Part shown: positions 15,406 through 25,300 of the stretch, one piece after another
How positions within the stretch are numbered: the first letter of the stretch is position 1
How the letters are laid out: each line of letters starts with the position of its first letter
Source of the DNA: Bacillus proteolyticus
GTDB lineage: Bacteria; Bacillota; Bacilli; Bacillales; Bacillaceae_G
DNA: 64,000 nt
Assembly (NCBI RefSeq): GCF_001884065.1
Contig: NZ_MACH01000055.1
Span: 62,001-126,000, forward strand
Reading direction: 5' to 3'
The notes under the pieces: model-generated
What the model was told of the DNA's origin: nothing
What the model saw: only the letters and a program-made list of their open reading frames with translations
The model's database searches: none
Made by a program: the position numbers and the translations under genes

Positions 15406-16044
15406 ATGATTCGTGAAACAAATCAAGCGAAGTTGTATGCTATTCCGGCTCAAGAAAAGGATAAGGTTTTGAATCGAAGTGTTAAACGCTTGTTTGATAT
15501 TATATTTTCACTCATATTGTTACTTTTTACGATACCAATTATGTTGTTTTTTTGTGTTTTGATTGCTTTAGAGACATCGGGGGCTCCAATCTATTTTCAA
15601 GAGCGTTTAGGAATCAAAGGAAAGAAATTTTATTTATTTAAATTAAGATCGATGGTTAGCGATGCGGAAAAGAACGGACCACAATGGGCAAATGAAAATG
15701 ATCCGAGAATTACAAAGGTTGGATTGTTTATAAGAAAAACGAGAATTGATGAATTACCACAACTAATAAATATTTTAAAAGGTGATATGTCTTTTGTTGG
15801 CCCTAGGCCAGAGAGAGAGTATTTTTATAAAAAATTTGAAGCTACTATTCCGGAATTCAGGGAGCGTTTATTAGTGAAACCAGGGTTAACAGGATGGGCA
15901 CAAATAAATGGAGGATATAATCTTGATCCGAAAGAAAAGTTGGAATTGGATATGGAATATATTGAATTGAAGACGGTTAAAATGGATATTCGTATTTTAT
16001 GTAAGACAGTTTTTATTGTATTGAACGGGAATGGTGCAAGATAG
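15406..16044 (+). CDS. undecaprenyl-phosphate sugar-1-phosphate transferase
   Basis: A 212-residue initiating sugar transferase (PF02397 type). One N-terminal hydrophobic segment (about 25-50) is followed by the cytoplasmic catalytic domain with KRLFDIIFS, FKLRSM, RIDELPQLINILKGDMSFVG, PRPE and KPGLTGWAQINGGY. It transfers a sugar phosphate to undecaprenyl phosphate at the inner membrane face, the first committed step of repeat-unit synthesis. It is the short monotopic form without the PglB-like or five-TM extension. It follows the kinase-like gene by 18 bp with a GGGGGT ribosome binding site. Confidence 0.93.
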   Translation: MIRETNQAKLYAIPAQEKDKVLNRSVKRLFDIIFSLILLLFTIPIMLFFCVLIALETSGAPIYFQERLGIKGKKFYLFKLRSMVSDAEKNGPQWANENDPRITKVGLFIRKTRIDELPQLINILKGDMSFVGPRPEREYFYKKFEATIPEFRERLLVKPGLTGWAQINGGYNLDPKEKLELDMEYIELKTVKMDIRILCKTVFIVLNGNGAR

Positions 16045-16118
16045 TAAATATAATTTTATTTAAATATTAAAATAATACAGAAAAAATATAAGTAGGTTAC
16101 ATGCAAAGGAGAACTGGT

Positions 16119-17555
16119 ATGGGTAGATCCATTCTAAACAATATTGTGCATCTATTTTATAGTACGATTTTAGCTAATCTTCTTCAAGCCATTAGCTTAA
16201 TTGCTTTAGCCAACTTTTTTAATGCCCAAAATTACGGGATGTTTAGTGTTGCAATAGCATTTACGTTTGTAATGTTATTTTTTACAGATTTAGGGCTTAG
16301 TAATACATTTCTTCGAGAAGGGGCCAAGGATGGAGTAGATTTAGAAACGGTTGTATCTTCATACGTAAAGATAAGGATGCTTCTTCTTATTTTTATCTCT
16401 GTAATTGGTTATATAGCCATTCATTATGTATATGAGGATAAGAATTTAATTTATATGATGTTAAACATAATGTTCCTGATGTTAATAGGCCTTACATGGC
16501 AAAATATAGCGATTGCCTACTTTCAGCTTATGGAACGTATGAAATATATAGCACTAATTAAAGTTGTATCCGCATCAGTTGTCATTATTATTACATGCCT
16601 TTGCATTTTCGGAGAGTTACCAGTGTATACAACAGCTCGCTTATATGCTTTTGGTTATATGATTGGCGGTTTATTTAGCATATACGTTATGAGAAAAAAG
16701 ACGAGCATGAATATGAAAGTAGCAATTCATAAAGGATTGTTTTGGCAATTAGGTCCTTTTATTGTTAGTGGTTTTTTAATAATGAGTACGCCACAATTAG
16801 CACCCATCTTACTCAATTATACTTTACCGTTAAGTATGGTGGGGGTTTTCGCGGTTGCTTATCGGATGCCAGCGGCTTTATATCAAGTGCCAGGGGTAAT
16901 TGCAGGGGCATTTTTTCCAGTGCTCTTTAAACACTATAATCAGAATAATTTAGAAGAACATACGAAATTAAATATGCTTCAAATAAAATCAATGGCGGTC
17001 GTGGGAATATGTATGACGATAGGTTTATATAATTTAGCACCCTATTTTATTTCTATATTTTTTCATGAGGAATGGAATAATGCAGTAGAGCCGCTCCAAA
17101 TACTATCTTTTCTTATTGTATTACAAAGTTTAAATATTGCTATCGCGGATGGTTTAACAACGAGTGGCTTTCAAAATAAGAGAACTGCCGTACAGTGTAT
17201 TGCTTTAGTGATTGGAGGAGTTATGCTATATAGCTTTAGTAGCATTGGCGGAGTCAGAGGAGCGGCTTACGCTATGGTTTTATTTGAAATAGTGGCTTTG
17301 ATTGGATATATAGCAGTAAGTACAGTGAGGAAAAAAATTGTATTCCAAATTGTAATACCGTATACAATTTATTTTGGTGTAACCTTTATTGGAGTGCAAT
17401 ATGTATTACAGACATATAATTTGATTGCACTTGTTCTTAATACGTTAATCGTAGTAGTTGGGATATTCCTATATGATCACGAATTTAAAAAACTTATTCT
17501 TTCATTTATAAGAAAAACACGAGAAAAGGATTATATTACGAAGCAGGGGATATAG
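16119..17555 (+). CDS. polysaccharide flippase (Wzx-like)
   Basis: A 478-residue membrane protein with about 14 hydrophobic helices and the polysaccharide-biosynthesis (MOP/MATE superfamily) pattern, beginning with amphipathic NNIVHLFYSTILANLLQA. It should flip lipid-linked repeat units across the membrane. The start at 16119 is chosen because AAAGGAG (16105-16111) is 7 nt upstream; the ATG at 16101 contains that site. The polymerase gene follows after 3 bp. Confidence 0.9.
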   Translation: MGRSILNNIVHLFYSTILANLLQAISLIALANFFNAQNYGMFSVAIAFTFVMLFFTDLGLSNTFLREGAKDGVDLETVVSSYVKIRMLLLIFISVIGYIAIHYVYEDKNLIYMMLNIMFLMLIGLTWQNIAIAYFQLMERMKYIALIKVVSASVVIIITCLCIFGELPVYTTARLYAFGYMIGGLFSIYVMRKKTSMNMKVAIHKGLFWQLGPFIVSGFLIMSTPQLAPILLNYTLPLSMVGVFAVAYRMPAALYQVPGVIAGAFFPVLFKHYNQNNLEEHTKLNMLQIKSMAVVGICMTIGLYNLAPYFISIFFHEEWNNAVEPLQILSFLIVLQSLNIAIADGLTTSGFQNKRTAVQCIALVIGGVMLYSFSSIGGVRGAAYAMVLFEIVALIGYIAVSTVRKKIVFQIVIPYTIYFGVTFIGVQYVLQTYNLIALVLNTLIVVVGIFLYDHEFKKLILSFIRKTREKDYITKQGI

Positions 17556-17558
17556 CCT

Positions 17559-18773
17559 ATGGAAAATAATATGCAAATTTCGATAAAATGGATTTTTCTT
17601 CTAATTTTCTTTGTTATGTTAAGTAAATACAACATATATATAGGATTTTCCTTGAAGATATATATGATTTTTCTAGTCATTTATTTTTGTTTAACAATTA
17701 AAGATTTTTATATTCGAAAGCTATATTTTCATGAAGTTGTATTTTTACTGTTTTATTTCATCTATTGTTTAAGTGGTATTCTTTCTATATATTTAAGTGC
17801 TAGTATTCGTATGATTTTTGGCGTATTACTTGTTTTAGGATGTTATTTTATTATGAGGAATTTACTGGGGAACACCGAAATAGTAGTACTTGAGTCAGCC
17901 ATTGTCTATGTAGGATTAGTATTTAATATTGTAAGTCTCATACTCTATATAGTTGGATTACAACATTTTGGATTATATGGCGGAGAAGAGAGAGAGATTT
18001 ATGCTGGATTATTAGTAGATAGAGGATATCCGAGATTAATTGGATTATTAGATGATCCCAACATCTTTATTTTTTATAATACAATATTTTTTATGTATTA
18101 TATGACGAATTTATATAATATCACCAATGTAATAGGGTTGATTCTATGTGTTACAACGAGTTTATTAACTTTTTCCAGAGGCGGTATTTTAGCAATTGCG
18201 CTCGTCATTTTTGTATATGTATGCATGTCCAGTTTTGCTAAAAAAGTAAAAATAATAATGGGTTTAGTATTATTTAGTGTTATTATTTTTAGTTTAGCGA
18301 ATGTAGTAATGGGTGGACAACTAGATGATATATTGAATGGTCGGATTTCTGATTTTTCACACGATAATGGGAGTGGCAGATTTACACTATGGGAAGCTGC
18401 TTTTAAATATTTTTTATCTAATCCATATATCGGTATCGGTGCTTTTAATTTCTCGAATTATTATGAGTATCAGTTCAATGAAAAACTATATGTACACAAT
18501 ACATTTTTAGAAATTTTATCTGAATCAGGTATAATTGGTTTCCTTTTATATAGCGCTTTTTTATGTATTCTAATGGTGAAGTTGACTAAGTATAACTTGT
18601 TTCGTGAAAAGCCATATCTTTTATTGACTATGATTGCATTTTTATTTCAGATGATGTCATTGTCACTTATTATTAACGAAGCTTTCTTTCTATTTTTAGC
18701 AGTTGTTGTGAAGTACATTTCAACATATGAAGGAAGGGGAATGATAGATGGTAAAGTGTCTATCAGTACATAA
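17559..18773 (+). CDS. O-antigen ligase/polymerase-like protein (Wzy-like)
   Basis: A 404-residue protein with about eleven membrane helices and one large loop around residues 260-320 containing GRFTLWEAAFKYFLSNPYIGIG, the pattern typical of O-antigen ligase/polymerase (PF04932) proteins. It is placed between flippase and glycosyltransferases, so a Wzy polymerase role is most likely. AGGGGATA precedes the start. Its last 26 bp overlap the next gene. Confidence 0.88.
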   Translation: MENNMQISIKWIFLLIFFVMLSKYNIYIGFSLKIYMIFLVIYFCLTIKDFYIRKLYFHEVVFLLFYFIYCLSGILSIYLSASIRMIFGVLLVLGCYFIMRNLLGNTEIVVLESAIVYVGLVFNIVSLILYIVGLQHFGLYGGEEREIYAGLLVDRGYPRLIGLLDDPNIFIFYNTIFFMYYMTNLYNITNVIGLILCVTTSLLTFSRGGILAIALVIFVYVCMSSFAKKVKIIMGLVLFSVIIFSLANVVMGGQLDDILNGRISDFSHDNGSGRFTLWEAAFKYFLSNPYIGIGAFNFSNYYEYQFNEKLYVHNTFLEILSESGIIGFLLYSAFLCILMVKLTKYNLFREKPYLLLTMIAFLFQMMSLSLIINEAFFLFLAVVVKYISTYEGRGMIDGKVSIST

Positions 18774-19548
18774 CGAGGCGCCTTGTGTTTCTATAATAAC
18801 ACCTTCTTATAATAGTTTACGTTTTATTGGTGAGACAATCACATCTGTGCAGAGTCAATCTTATGAAAATTGGGAAATGCTTATCGTTGATGATGCTTCA
18901 ACGGATCACTCAGTTGTAAAAATTAAAGAGATGATAGAAGGGGATTCGCGAATTCGGTTATTATCATTAGAAGAAAATATGGGTGCTGCTAAAGCTAGGA
19001 ATATAGCGATTAAAGAAGCGAGAGGAAGGTATATTGCCTTTTTAGATAGTGATGATATTTGGCTACCAAATAAATTGGAGACGCAATTGTTATTTATGGA
19101 AGGAACGAATGTTGCGTTTTCGTATACGTCCTATAGTTTAATTGATGAAAATAGTAATGACCTGAATAAAGAGGTGAACGTACCAGAATTTGTTGATTAT
19201 CATTATTTAGTAGGAAACACAATTATTGGGTGTTTAACAGTGATGCTTGATCGTGAGAAGATTCCTTGTATTGAAATGCCTAGTGTGCAGCCAGAAGATA
19301 CAGCATTATGGCTGAACTTGTTAAGTAAAGGATATGAAGCGAAAGGGATACAGCAAGTATTGGCAAAATATAGGATTGTTACAAATTCTGTTTCGAGAAA
19401 TAAAATAAGGGCGGCCTTCCGATATTGGAAGCTGTTAAGAGCACAAAAACCACTTAATTCATTGCAAACCTTTTTTTATTTTAGTAAGTATGCTTATCAT
19501 GCTTATAGAAAAAATAAAATCAATGTAGTTGGGAAGACGCAAGTATGA
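18748..19548 (+). CDS. family 2 glycosyltransferase
   Basis: A 266-residue GT-A fold enzyme. The N-terminal SIITPSYNS...VQSQSY...LIVDDASTD nucleotide-sugar site and the FLDSDDIW DxD motif (about residue 95) are clear. A basic C-terminal tail may associate with the membrane. The start at 18748 has AAGGAAGGGG upstream and overlaps the polymerase gene. Donor and acceptor sugars cannot be predicted. Confidence 0.92.
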   Translation: MVKCLSVHNEAPCVSIITPSYNSLRFIGETITSVQSQSYENWEMLIVDDASTDHSVVKIKEMIEGDSRIRLLSLEENMGAAKARNIAIKEARGRYIAFLDSDDIWLPNKLETQLLFMEGTNVAFSYTSYSLIDENSNDLNKEVNVPEFVDYHYLVGNTIIGCLTVMLDREKIPCIEMPSVQPEDTALWLNLLSKGYEAKGIQQVLAKYRIVTNSVSRNKIRAAFRYWKLLRAQKPLNSLQTFFYFSKYAYHAYRKNKINVVGKTQV

Positions 19549-20597
19549 ATATATTGTTGATGACAGATAAATTGATAACTGGGGGAGCCGAGAGTTACTT
19601 CTGTAAATTGGAAAACAATTTGCAATATGAAAACATTACGGTTTATACAGCGGCAGGTGATGGGGAATTATATCAATCTCTAAATAAAAAAGAAAATTTC
19701 ATTTTGCTCAGCCGTTGGAATCATTTGAGAAATGTTTATGATTTACAAAAAGAAATTTGTAAACGAAAGATAGATATTATTCATGCAAATAGTTTACGAA
19801 TGGTATTATATGCTTTGTTACTTCAAAAGTTTATTAAAAGAAAGATAAAAGTTGTGTATACGAAACATAATGTTACGATACTAGAAAAGAAAATGCCAAT
19901 GATCTTTCGTTATTTCATGAATAAATACGTGAATAATATTATTACAGTAAGTGAGTCTGAAAGAAAGAATTTAATTTCAATTCGTGTAGCTGAAGAAAAG
20001 ATCAAAACAATTTATAATGGTGTGGATATTCAAAAGTTTTTATTCCAGCAGAGAAAGAAAGAATCTATTTATAGGATAGGCATATTAGCGAGATTATCTA
20101 AGGAGAAAAATCATCAACTATTTGTTAAAATTGCAGATGTGTTAAAAACGAGAAATGATTTTATGTTTTATATTGCTGGTGATGGACCGGAGAAAGAATC
20201 TATAATGAAAGAAATAGAAAAATATGGTTTACAACAAAGTGTAAAGATGTTAGGAAATGTTTCAGAACCACATGAATTTATAGGAAATATGGATGTATTA
20301 CTTTTATTATCTTTTCGTGAAGTGTTTCCAATGGTAGTAATTGAAGCAATGGCTACAGGAACGCCAATTGTTTCAATAGATGTCGGCGGAATAAATGAAG
20401 CGGTAATAAATGGAGAATCAGGTGTTTTGGTGTCTGAATATTGCGAATCCGAATTCGCAGACGTGCTGGAGGAATTACAAGGAAATGAAGAAAAGGTGAA
20501 TGATATTAGAGTGAAAGCGCGAGAAAAAGCGGAAAAAAATTTCTCGTTAACTAAAATGGTAGAAGAAACGAAGGATATATATGAATTAAACAAATGA
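19545..20597 (+). CDS. GT4-family glycosyltransferase
   Basis: A 350-residue GT-B enzyme. The N-terminal half contains the glycine-rich acceptor loop near DKLITGGAESYF; the C-terminal half has GILARLSKEKNHQ, IAGDGPE and the sugar-nucleotide motif EVFPMVVIEAMATGTPIV (E-x7-E). It overlaps the previous gene by 4 bp and closes the polysaccharide operon, as a terminator follows at its stop codon. Confidence 0.92.
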   Translation: MNILLMTDKLITGGAESYFCKLENNLQYENITVYTAAGDGELYQSLNKKENFILLSRWNHLRNVYDLQKEICKRKIDIIHANSLRMVLYALLLQKFIKRKIKVVYTKHNVTILEKKMPMIFRYFMNKYVNNIITVSESERKNLISIRVAEEKIKTIYNGVDIQKFLFQQRKKESIYRIGILARLSKEKNHQLFVKIADVLKTRNDFMFYIAGDGPEKESIMKEIEKYGLQQSVKMLGNVSEPHEFIGNMDVLLLLSFREVFPMVVIEAMATGTPIVSIDVGGINEAVINGESGVLVSEYCESEFADVLEELQGNEEKVNDIRVKAREKAEKNFSLTKMVEETKDIYELNK

Positions 20598-20622
20598 CCG
20601 TGGAGGTCGTTTGTTTTTTTTT
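20589..20622 (+). terminator. terminator of the polysaccharide operon
   Basis: Arms AACAAATGACC/GGTCGTTTGTT overlap the stop codon and are followed by nine T residues. Confidence 0.88.
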
Positions 20623-20631
20623 ATGATACAA

Positions 20632-20659
20632 ACTTTTAAGAGAGAACTCACATATTATA
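20632..20659 (+). promoter_or_regulatory. sigma-K-like promoter of the beta-helix gene
   Basis: AC (20632-20633), exactly 17 bp, then CATATTATA (20651-20659), which fits the sigma-K -10 pattern CATANNNTA. It starts about 32 bp before the coding region. Sigma-K directs late mother-cell genes during sporulation. Confidence 0.6.
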
Positions 20660-20690
20660 TGAAAAAGGCAATATAAGGAGTGAATTTATT

Positions 20691-22238
20691 TTGTCAGAAT
20701 ATATTTCTTCACAAGAGGAGTGTGCGCCAGAAAATAGTGTTCATATTGATTGCTTTGGTGCAGTTCCGAATTCGGGAAGTGATAGTTCGTTAGCGATTCA
20801 ACAAGCGATTAATTATTGTGTAGCGAACCGAATTTCGACGGTAAGAATTACAGGGGTAAATACGTATAAAATATTGAAGCCGATTGTTATTAAATCCAAC
20901 GTAAGGTTAGAGTTAGATCCTACCGTAACGCTGCAAATTGATGGAGATTTTAATGTGTTTGAGTTACAAAGTAATGCTTCTATAACTGGCGGTACTATTC
21001 AAGTTATTAATCAAGTATTTCAGTCATCTGTTATTTATGTTTCCGGTTCACAACAAATAGAAGTTCCTAATCACTCTCTTATTTCAAATATAAATATAAT
21101 AAATGCAACGTCGTCATATAAAGGTAAGGCTATACACTTTTATTGTCAAAAAGCATGGGATTATATTAGTTTCTTTCAAGTTAACTTTATTCAAATTAAA
21201 AACTTTCAAACTGCAATACATTTGAAGACAGAATATATAGATGATATAAATACACCTTGCTGGATTAACGCAAATGTATTTCAATCTATATTTATTGATG
21301 GATGTCAGTATGGAATAGAAGTAGATGGGAATAGTGATTTACCAAATGAAAGCTCAGGAAATACGTTTCATGATATTCAAGTGCAATGTAGACAACAAAC
21401 GAAAAAAGCAATTCGTTGTTCAGGTGCTTATAATACATTTAACTGTATGATTTGGGATACGTACCGGATGAGTAGTGAACAAATAGCAATTGAATTTTCT
21501 TCCAATTCTCATCGTAACTACCTTTTTTCAAATTTACTTTCAACAACTATTGTAGATAACGGACAATACAATGTTTGTAAGTCTACTTATGAAGAATCAC
21601 TACGGATTCAGTTACCTTTGACGCTGAATAAACCACATTTAATAGGAAATCAAGATGATATTTTAGTAAATGCTCAACTGAAGTATAGTGTTAAGCAAGT
21701 AAGTGGGAAATTACCTTACGGAGGAAATATCGCTAATTGTTTTAATTTAATAGATGAACAAAGTGTGAATTATATCGATGTTCCAGATAGTAATCCAGTT
21801 GTTATTGAACTGGACTTTACGAAAAATCCGATTAAAATGTTGAATTGTATTGGGATGTACTTTGGATGGGGAGAGAGCCCAAAGAAAATTAAAATTGAAT
21901 ATGCATTAAGTGCAACTGGGAGTTGGATTATCGCGGCAGATGTTCCATTAAATGTTGGAGATACAATTATATCGAATATGAAAGCTAATCTGTTATATAA
22001 AGTAAGAATTACATTGAGTGGTTACGCTCAAGACCATAAGCGTTTTCGAATTAATCGTATTTTTGCAAGGTCTTCTATGGAAAATGGAAATGCTTGGTTA
22101 GCGACAACTGGTGGAAGAATGTTTGGAGATATTGAGTTAGAAGCAAGTAAAGGTGTAATTATGAAAACTGCTGGTGGAGTAAAATGGAAAGTTACTATAA
22201 ATGAAGCGGGTCAGCTTATTACAACTAAAATAACTTGA
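20691..22238 (+). CDS. pectate-lyase-like right-handed beta-helix protein
   Basis: A 515-residue protein. The opening motif VHIDCFGAVPNSGSDSSLAIQQAINYC is (in parts) the standard N-terminus of pectate-lyase-superfamily/GH28-related domains, as in phage tailspikes; a long stretch of beta-helix-like repeats follows to about residue 330. The C-terminal 200 residues form another beta-rich domain. The start is TTG 20691 behind AAGGAGTGA. No signal peptide is visible, which argues against a secreted enzyme but suits a spore-layer protein made in the mother cell. The promoter looks sigma-K dependent. Its substrate may be the neighbouring polysaccharide, but no catalytic residues can be assigned. Confidence 0.82.
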   Translation: MSEYISSQEECAPENSVHIDCFGAVPNSGSDSSLAIQQAINYCVANRISTVRITGVNTYKILKPIVIKSNVRLELDPTVTLQIDGDFNVFELQSNASITGGTIQVINQVFQSSVIYVSGSQQIEVPNHSLISNINIINATSSYKGKAIHFYCQKAWDYISFFQVNFIQIKNFQTAIHLKTEYIDDINTPCWINANVFQSIFIDGCQYGIEVDGNSDLPNESSGNTFHDIQVQCRQQTKKAIRCSGAYNTFNCMIWDTYRMSSEQIAIEFSSNSHRNYLFSNLLSTTIVDNGQYNVCKSTYEESLRIQLPLTLNKPHLIGNQDDILVNAQLKYSVKQVSGKLPYGGNIANCFNLIDEQSVNYIDVPDSNPVVIELDFTKNPIKMLNCIGMYFGWGESPKKIKIEYALSATGSWIIAADVPLNVGDTIISNMKANLLYKVRITLSGYAQDHKRFRINRIFARSSMENGNAWLATTGGRMFGDIELEASKGVIMKTAGGVKWKVTINEAGQLITTKIT

Positions 22239-22324
22239 GATGTTCTTCTCTTTGCATAAGTTGTACAAGTATTAGGTGGTGTGATGAATTCGTTTTAAAA
22301 GAGGAAGTGTAGTCTGTAGAATGA

Positions 22325-22372
22325 AAAAAGCTTGTAGTTTGAATATTATCAAACTACAAGCTTTTTATTTTT
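22325..22372. terminator. bidirectional terminator between the beta-helix and giant genes
   Basis: A perfect 17-bp stem AAAAAGCTTGTAGTTTG/CAAACTACAAGCTTTTT with T-runs on both strands. It serves the two convergent genes. Confidence 0.93.
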
Positions 22373-22376
22373 TCGA

Positions 22377-25300
22377 TTACCGCCACCAAATCCAAGTCCA
22401 AAAGTAGTTTCGTATATTCCGAGGAGTAATGCGTATAAAACGTTCACCGTCAAAGAAACAATTTAAATTTGGAAGTGTTTCATCTGGATTTTCTGGAATA
22501 AAGGTGACGATGTTTTCGTTACTTGTAACGGTTACTGTAATTGGTGGATCGGTAGGCGAGACTTGAAGTTGTAAAGAAACGTTTGCTGTGTTTTTAAATT
22601 CATTATTAATAGGTGGACTTATCACTTGTACTGTGAATAACACGATAATTGTTTCGTTCGGTTCCAAATTAGTAGCGACTAGGAAACCGATATTCGGATT
22701 CGCTAGTGGAGAGCGTTCCCCATTAATGAAGACCGTACCGTTCATAAATTGTAAACCTGCTGGAATGGTGTCTTGTAACGAAATATTTGAAAGTGAAATC
22801 TCAGAAGTATTCGTAATACGCACCGTATAGTCAAAATATTGGTTTAAATAAGCAGAGCTGACGGAAGCGGTTTTCGTGACTGTTGCAGTTATAAATTGAA
22901 CTGGTATACGAACAATATTCGAATTAACAATGAAAGTAATAATCGGATCCTGTGGTGTCAATTGGAAAGCGACTGTAACTGTTGCAGAATTGATAATTGT
23001 ACTGTTTGAAGGAATAGAAGTTACGAGAACTTGAAATGTTATAGTTGCTACTCCATCTGCAGCCAAGGAACCAATATTAATACCAGTGTCTGGTCGGATA
23101 TTTGGAACCGGAGTACCGTTAATTGTTACACTGTTTTCTATAAATGTTGTACCAGCTGGAATCATATCTAAAACGGAAGTACTTACTGTAGGAATTGGGG
23201 AGTGATTAAATATCTCTAATGTGAATGTAATAATATCTCCTATAACGACAATAGATTTATCGGCTGTTTTCTCAATGCTAATCATTGGCTCAATTAGTGT
23301 TGTTGTAACGGTATTTGTTTGCTTTGTAATTGTAATAGGTGGTTCATCTGGATCAATGATAACAGTATAGGAAACAGAAGCATTGTTATTAATTGTAGGT
23401 TGAAGAGTCGAAGAAGATATTGTTACTTGGAACGTAATGATAGCAGATTCATTAGGAGCAAGGTTTCCTAATGTAATACCGTTTTCAGGATTCGCATTCG
23501 GTTGATTGATTCCGTTAATCGTAACACTGCTAGTAACGAAGGTTGTATCTACTGGTACGGTGTCTATGACCAGAAGATCTTCAATCGTTACATTACCACT
23601 ATTAGTAATTGTAATTGTATACGTTAAAGTTTGACTAGGTAATGCATTCGCGGCATTAACAGATTTTATGGCAACGACATTATCATTTTGAACAGTTGTT
23701 GTGACAGTATTTGTTGTAGTCGTATTTGCAACAGGTAAATTATTTGGGTTGACTATATAGTTAAAAGTAGTAATTGCTTTGTTGTTGAGCTCATTTGGTG
23801 TTGGAATAGAAGTTACAGTTACTTGGAATGAAGCGATAGTATTTCCACCTACAATTATAGTACCAATTGGTATGCCGCTTACTGGATTCACTCCCGGAAG
23901 AGTTTCGCCGTTTACAATGACGCTATTTTCTATAAACGTAGTACCTTGAGGAATAATATCTTGAATGATTATATCATTTGCTGAAATATTACCAGTTTGA
24001 TTTAGTGTAATCGTATACGTTAACGTATCACCGACCGTTGCAAATGCAAGGTTAACAGCTTTATTACTATTCAAATTCGCGTGATGAATTTCTGTTACGG
24101 CAGCTGATGAAAGAATAGTTTCGGTAATAGGTGGCCTATCTGGTACCGTGTATTCATATTCAATTGTACTCGTGTTAAAGATTGGATTTGTTTGCGGAAT
24201 GGAAGTAACCCGTACTTGGAATAGAATAGTTGCTGTCGTATTAGGCAGAATGTTATCAATTAGTATACCGCTAAGTGGGTTGTCATTTGGACGAGCGTTG
24301 CCATTCACAATAACACTATTCTCTATAAAGCTCGTATTTGCTGGAATGATATCTGTAACAATAATGTTTTCCACTTGTATATTTCCGTTATTTATGATGG
24401 AAATTGTATAAGGGATAATAGTTTGTAGGTCAGCGTATTGGATTGGCGTTGTTTTTGTCGCAATTACATTAGCAGAAATAACTTCAGTGAAGGTAATATT
24501 ACTATTCGATATTTGTTCTTCCCCGTTTATTGTATAGCGGGAAGGTGATTGATTTTGAATGCGACCGCTAGCCGGAAGAGCTACGACGGTAACAGAAAAT
24601 GTGACTGGGATAGAAATGTCAGGAGCAATCGTTCCTACAAGTATACCGGTACTTGGATTGGCGTTAAGCTGCGGAATGTTATTTACTAAAACGCTACCGT
24701 CTATAAAGGTTGTTCCATCAGGAATATTGTCTGTAAATACAACAGCAGTAGCATCCGTATTTCCTGTATTCGTTAAAGTTGTTGTATAAGTTAAAATGTC
24801 ACCAATCGTTACAGAAGTTAAATCAACAGTTTTCAGTGAAACGATATCAGCGTCATTAATTTGAACGAAAGTAGTATTGGAAGTAGTAGATTTTTGAATT
24901 GGTGCAAAGTCAGGATTGAAAATAAAGTCGTAGACGATGTTTACAGTATTAGGTGTTGGATTTACAGCAGGTAAATTCGTAACGGAAACTTGGAATGTTA
25001 TTGTTGTCGATTGACCTGATGCGATATTAGGAATGGAAAAGCCGATATTAGGGTCCGCTGCAGGAAGTACAGTATTGTTAACTAGTACACTTCCCGGAAT
25101 AAATACTGTTCCATCCTCGATAGTATCTGTAAAAAAGATGGAGTTAGTTGTAGTGGATCCGTTATTTTGAATGACTACTGTATATTCAATGGTTTCATCA
25201 ATATTAGCTAATACTTTATTAGCGGATTTTGTAGCGATAAGAATAGCATCAATAAATTGTATATTTGTAGTATTGGAAGAGGTCGTTTCTGAAATTGGTG

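Noticed and set aside
20168-20593. 141-residue minus-strand ORF opposite the GT4 glycosyltransferase
   Set aside because: Serine/isoleucine-rich antisense shadow of a well-supported coding frame.
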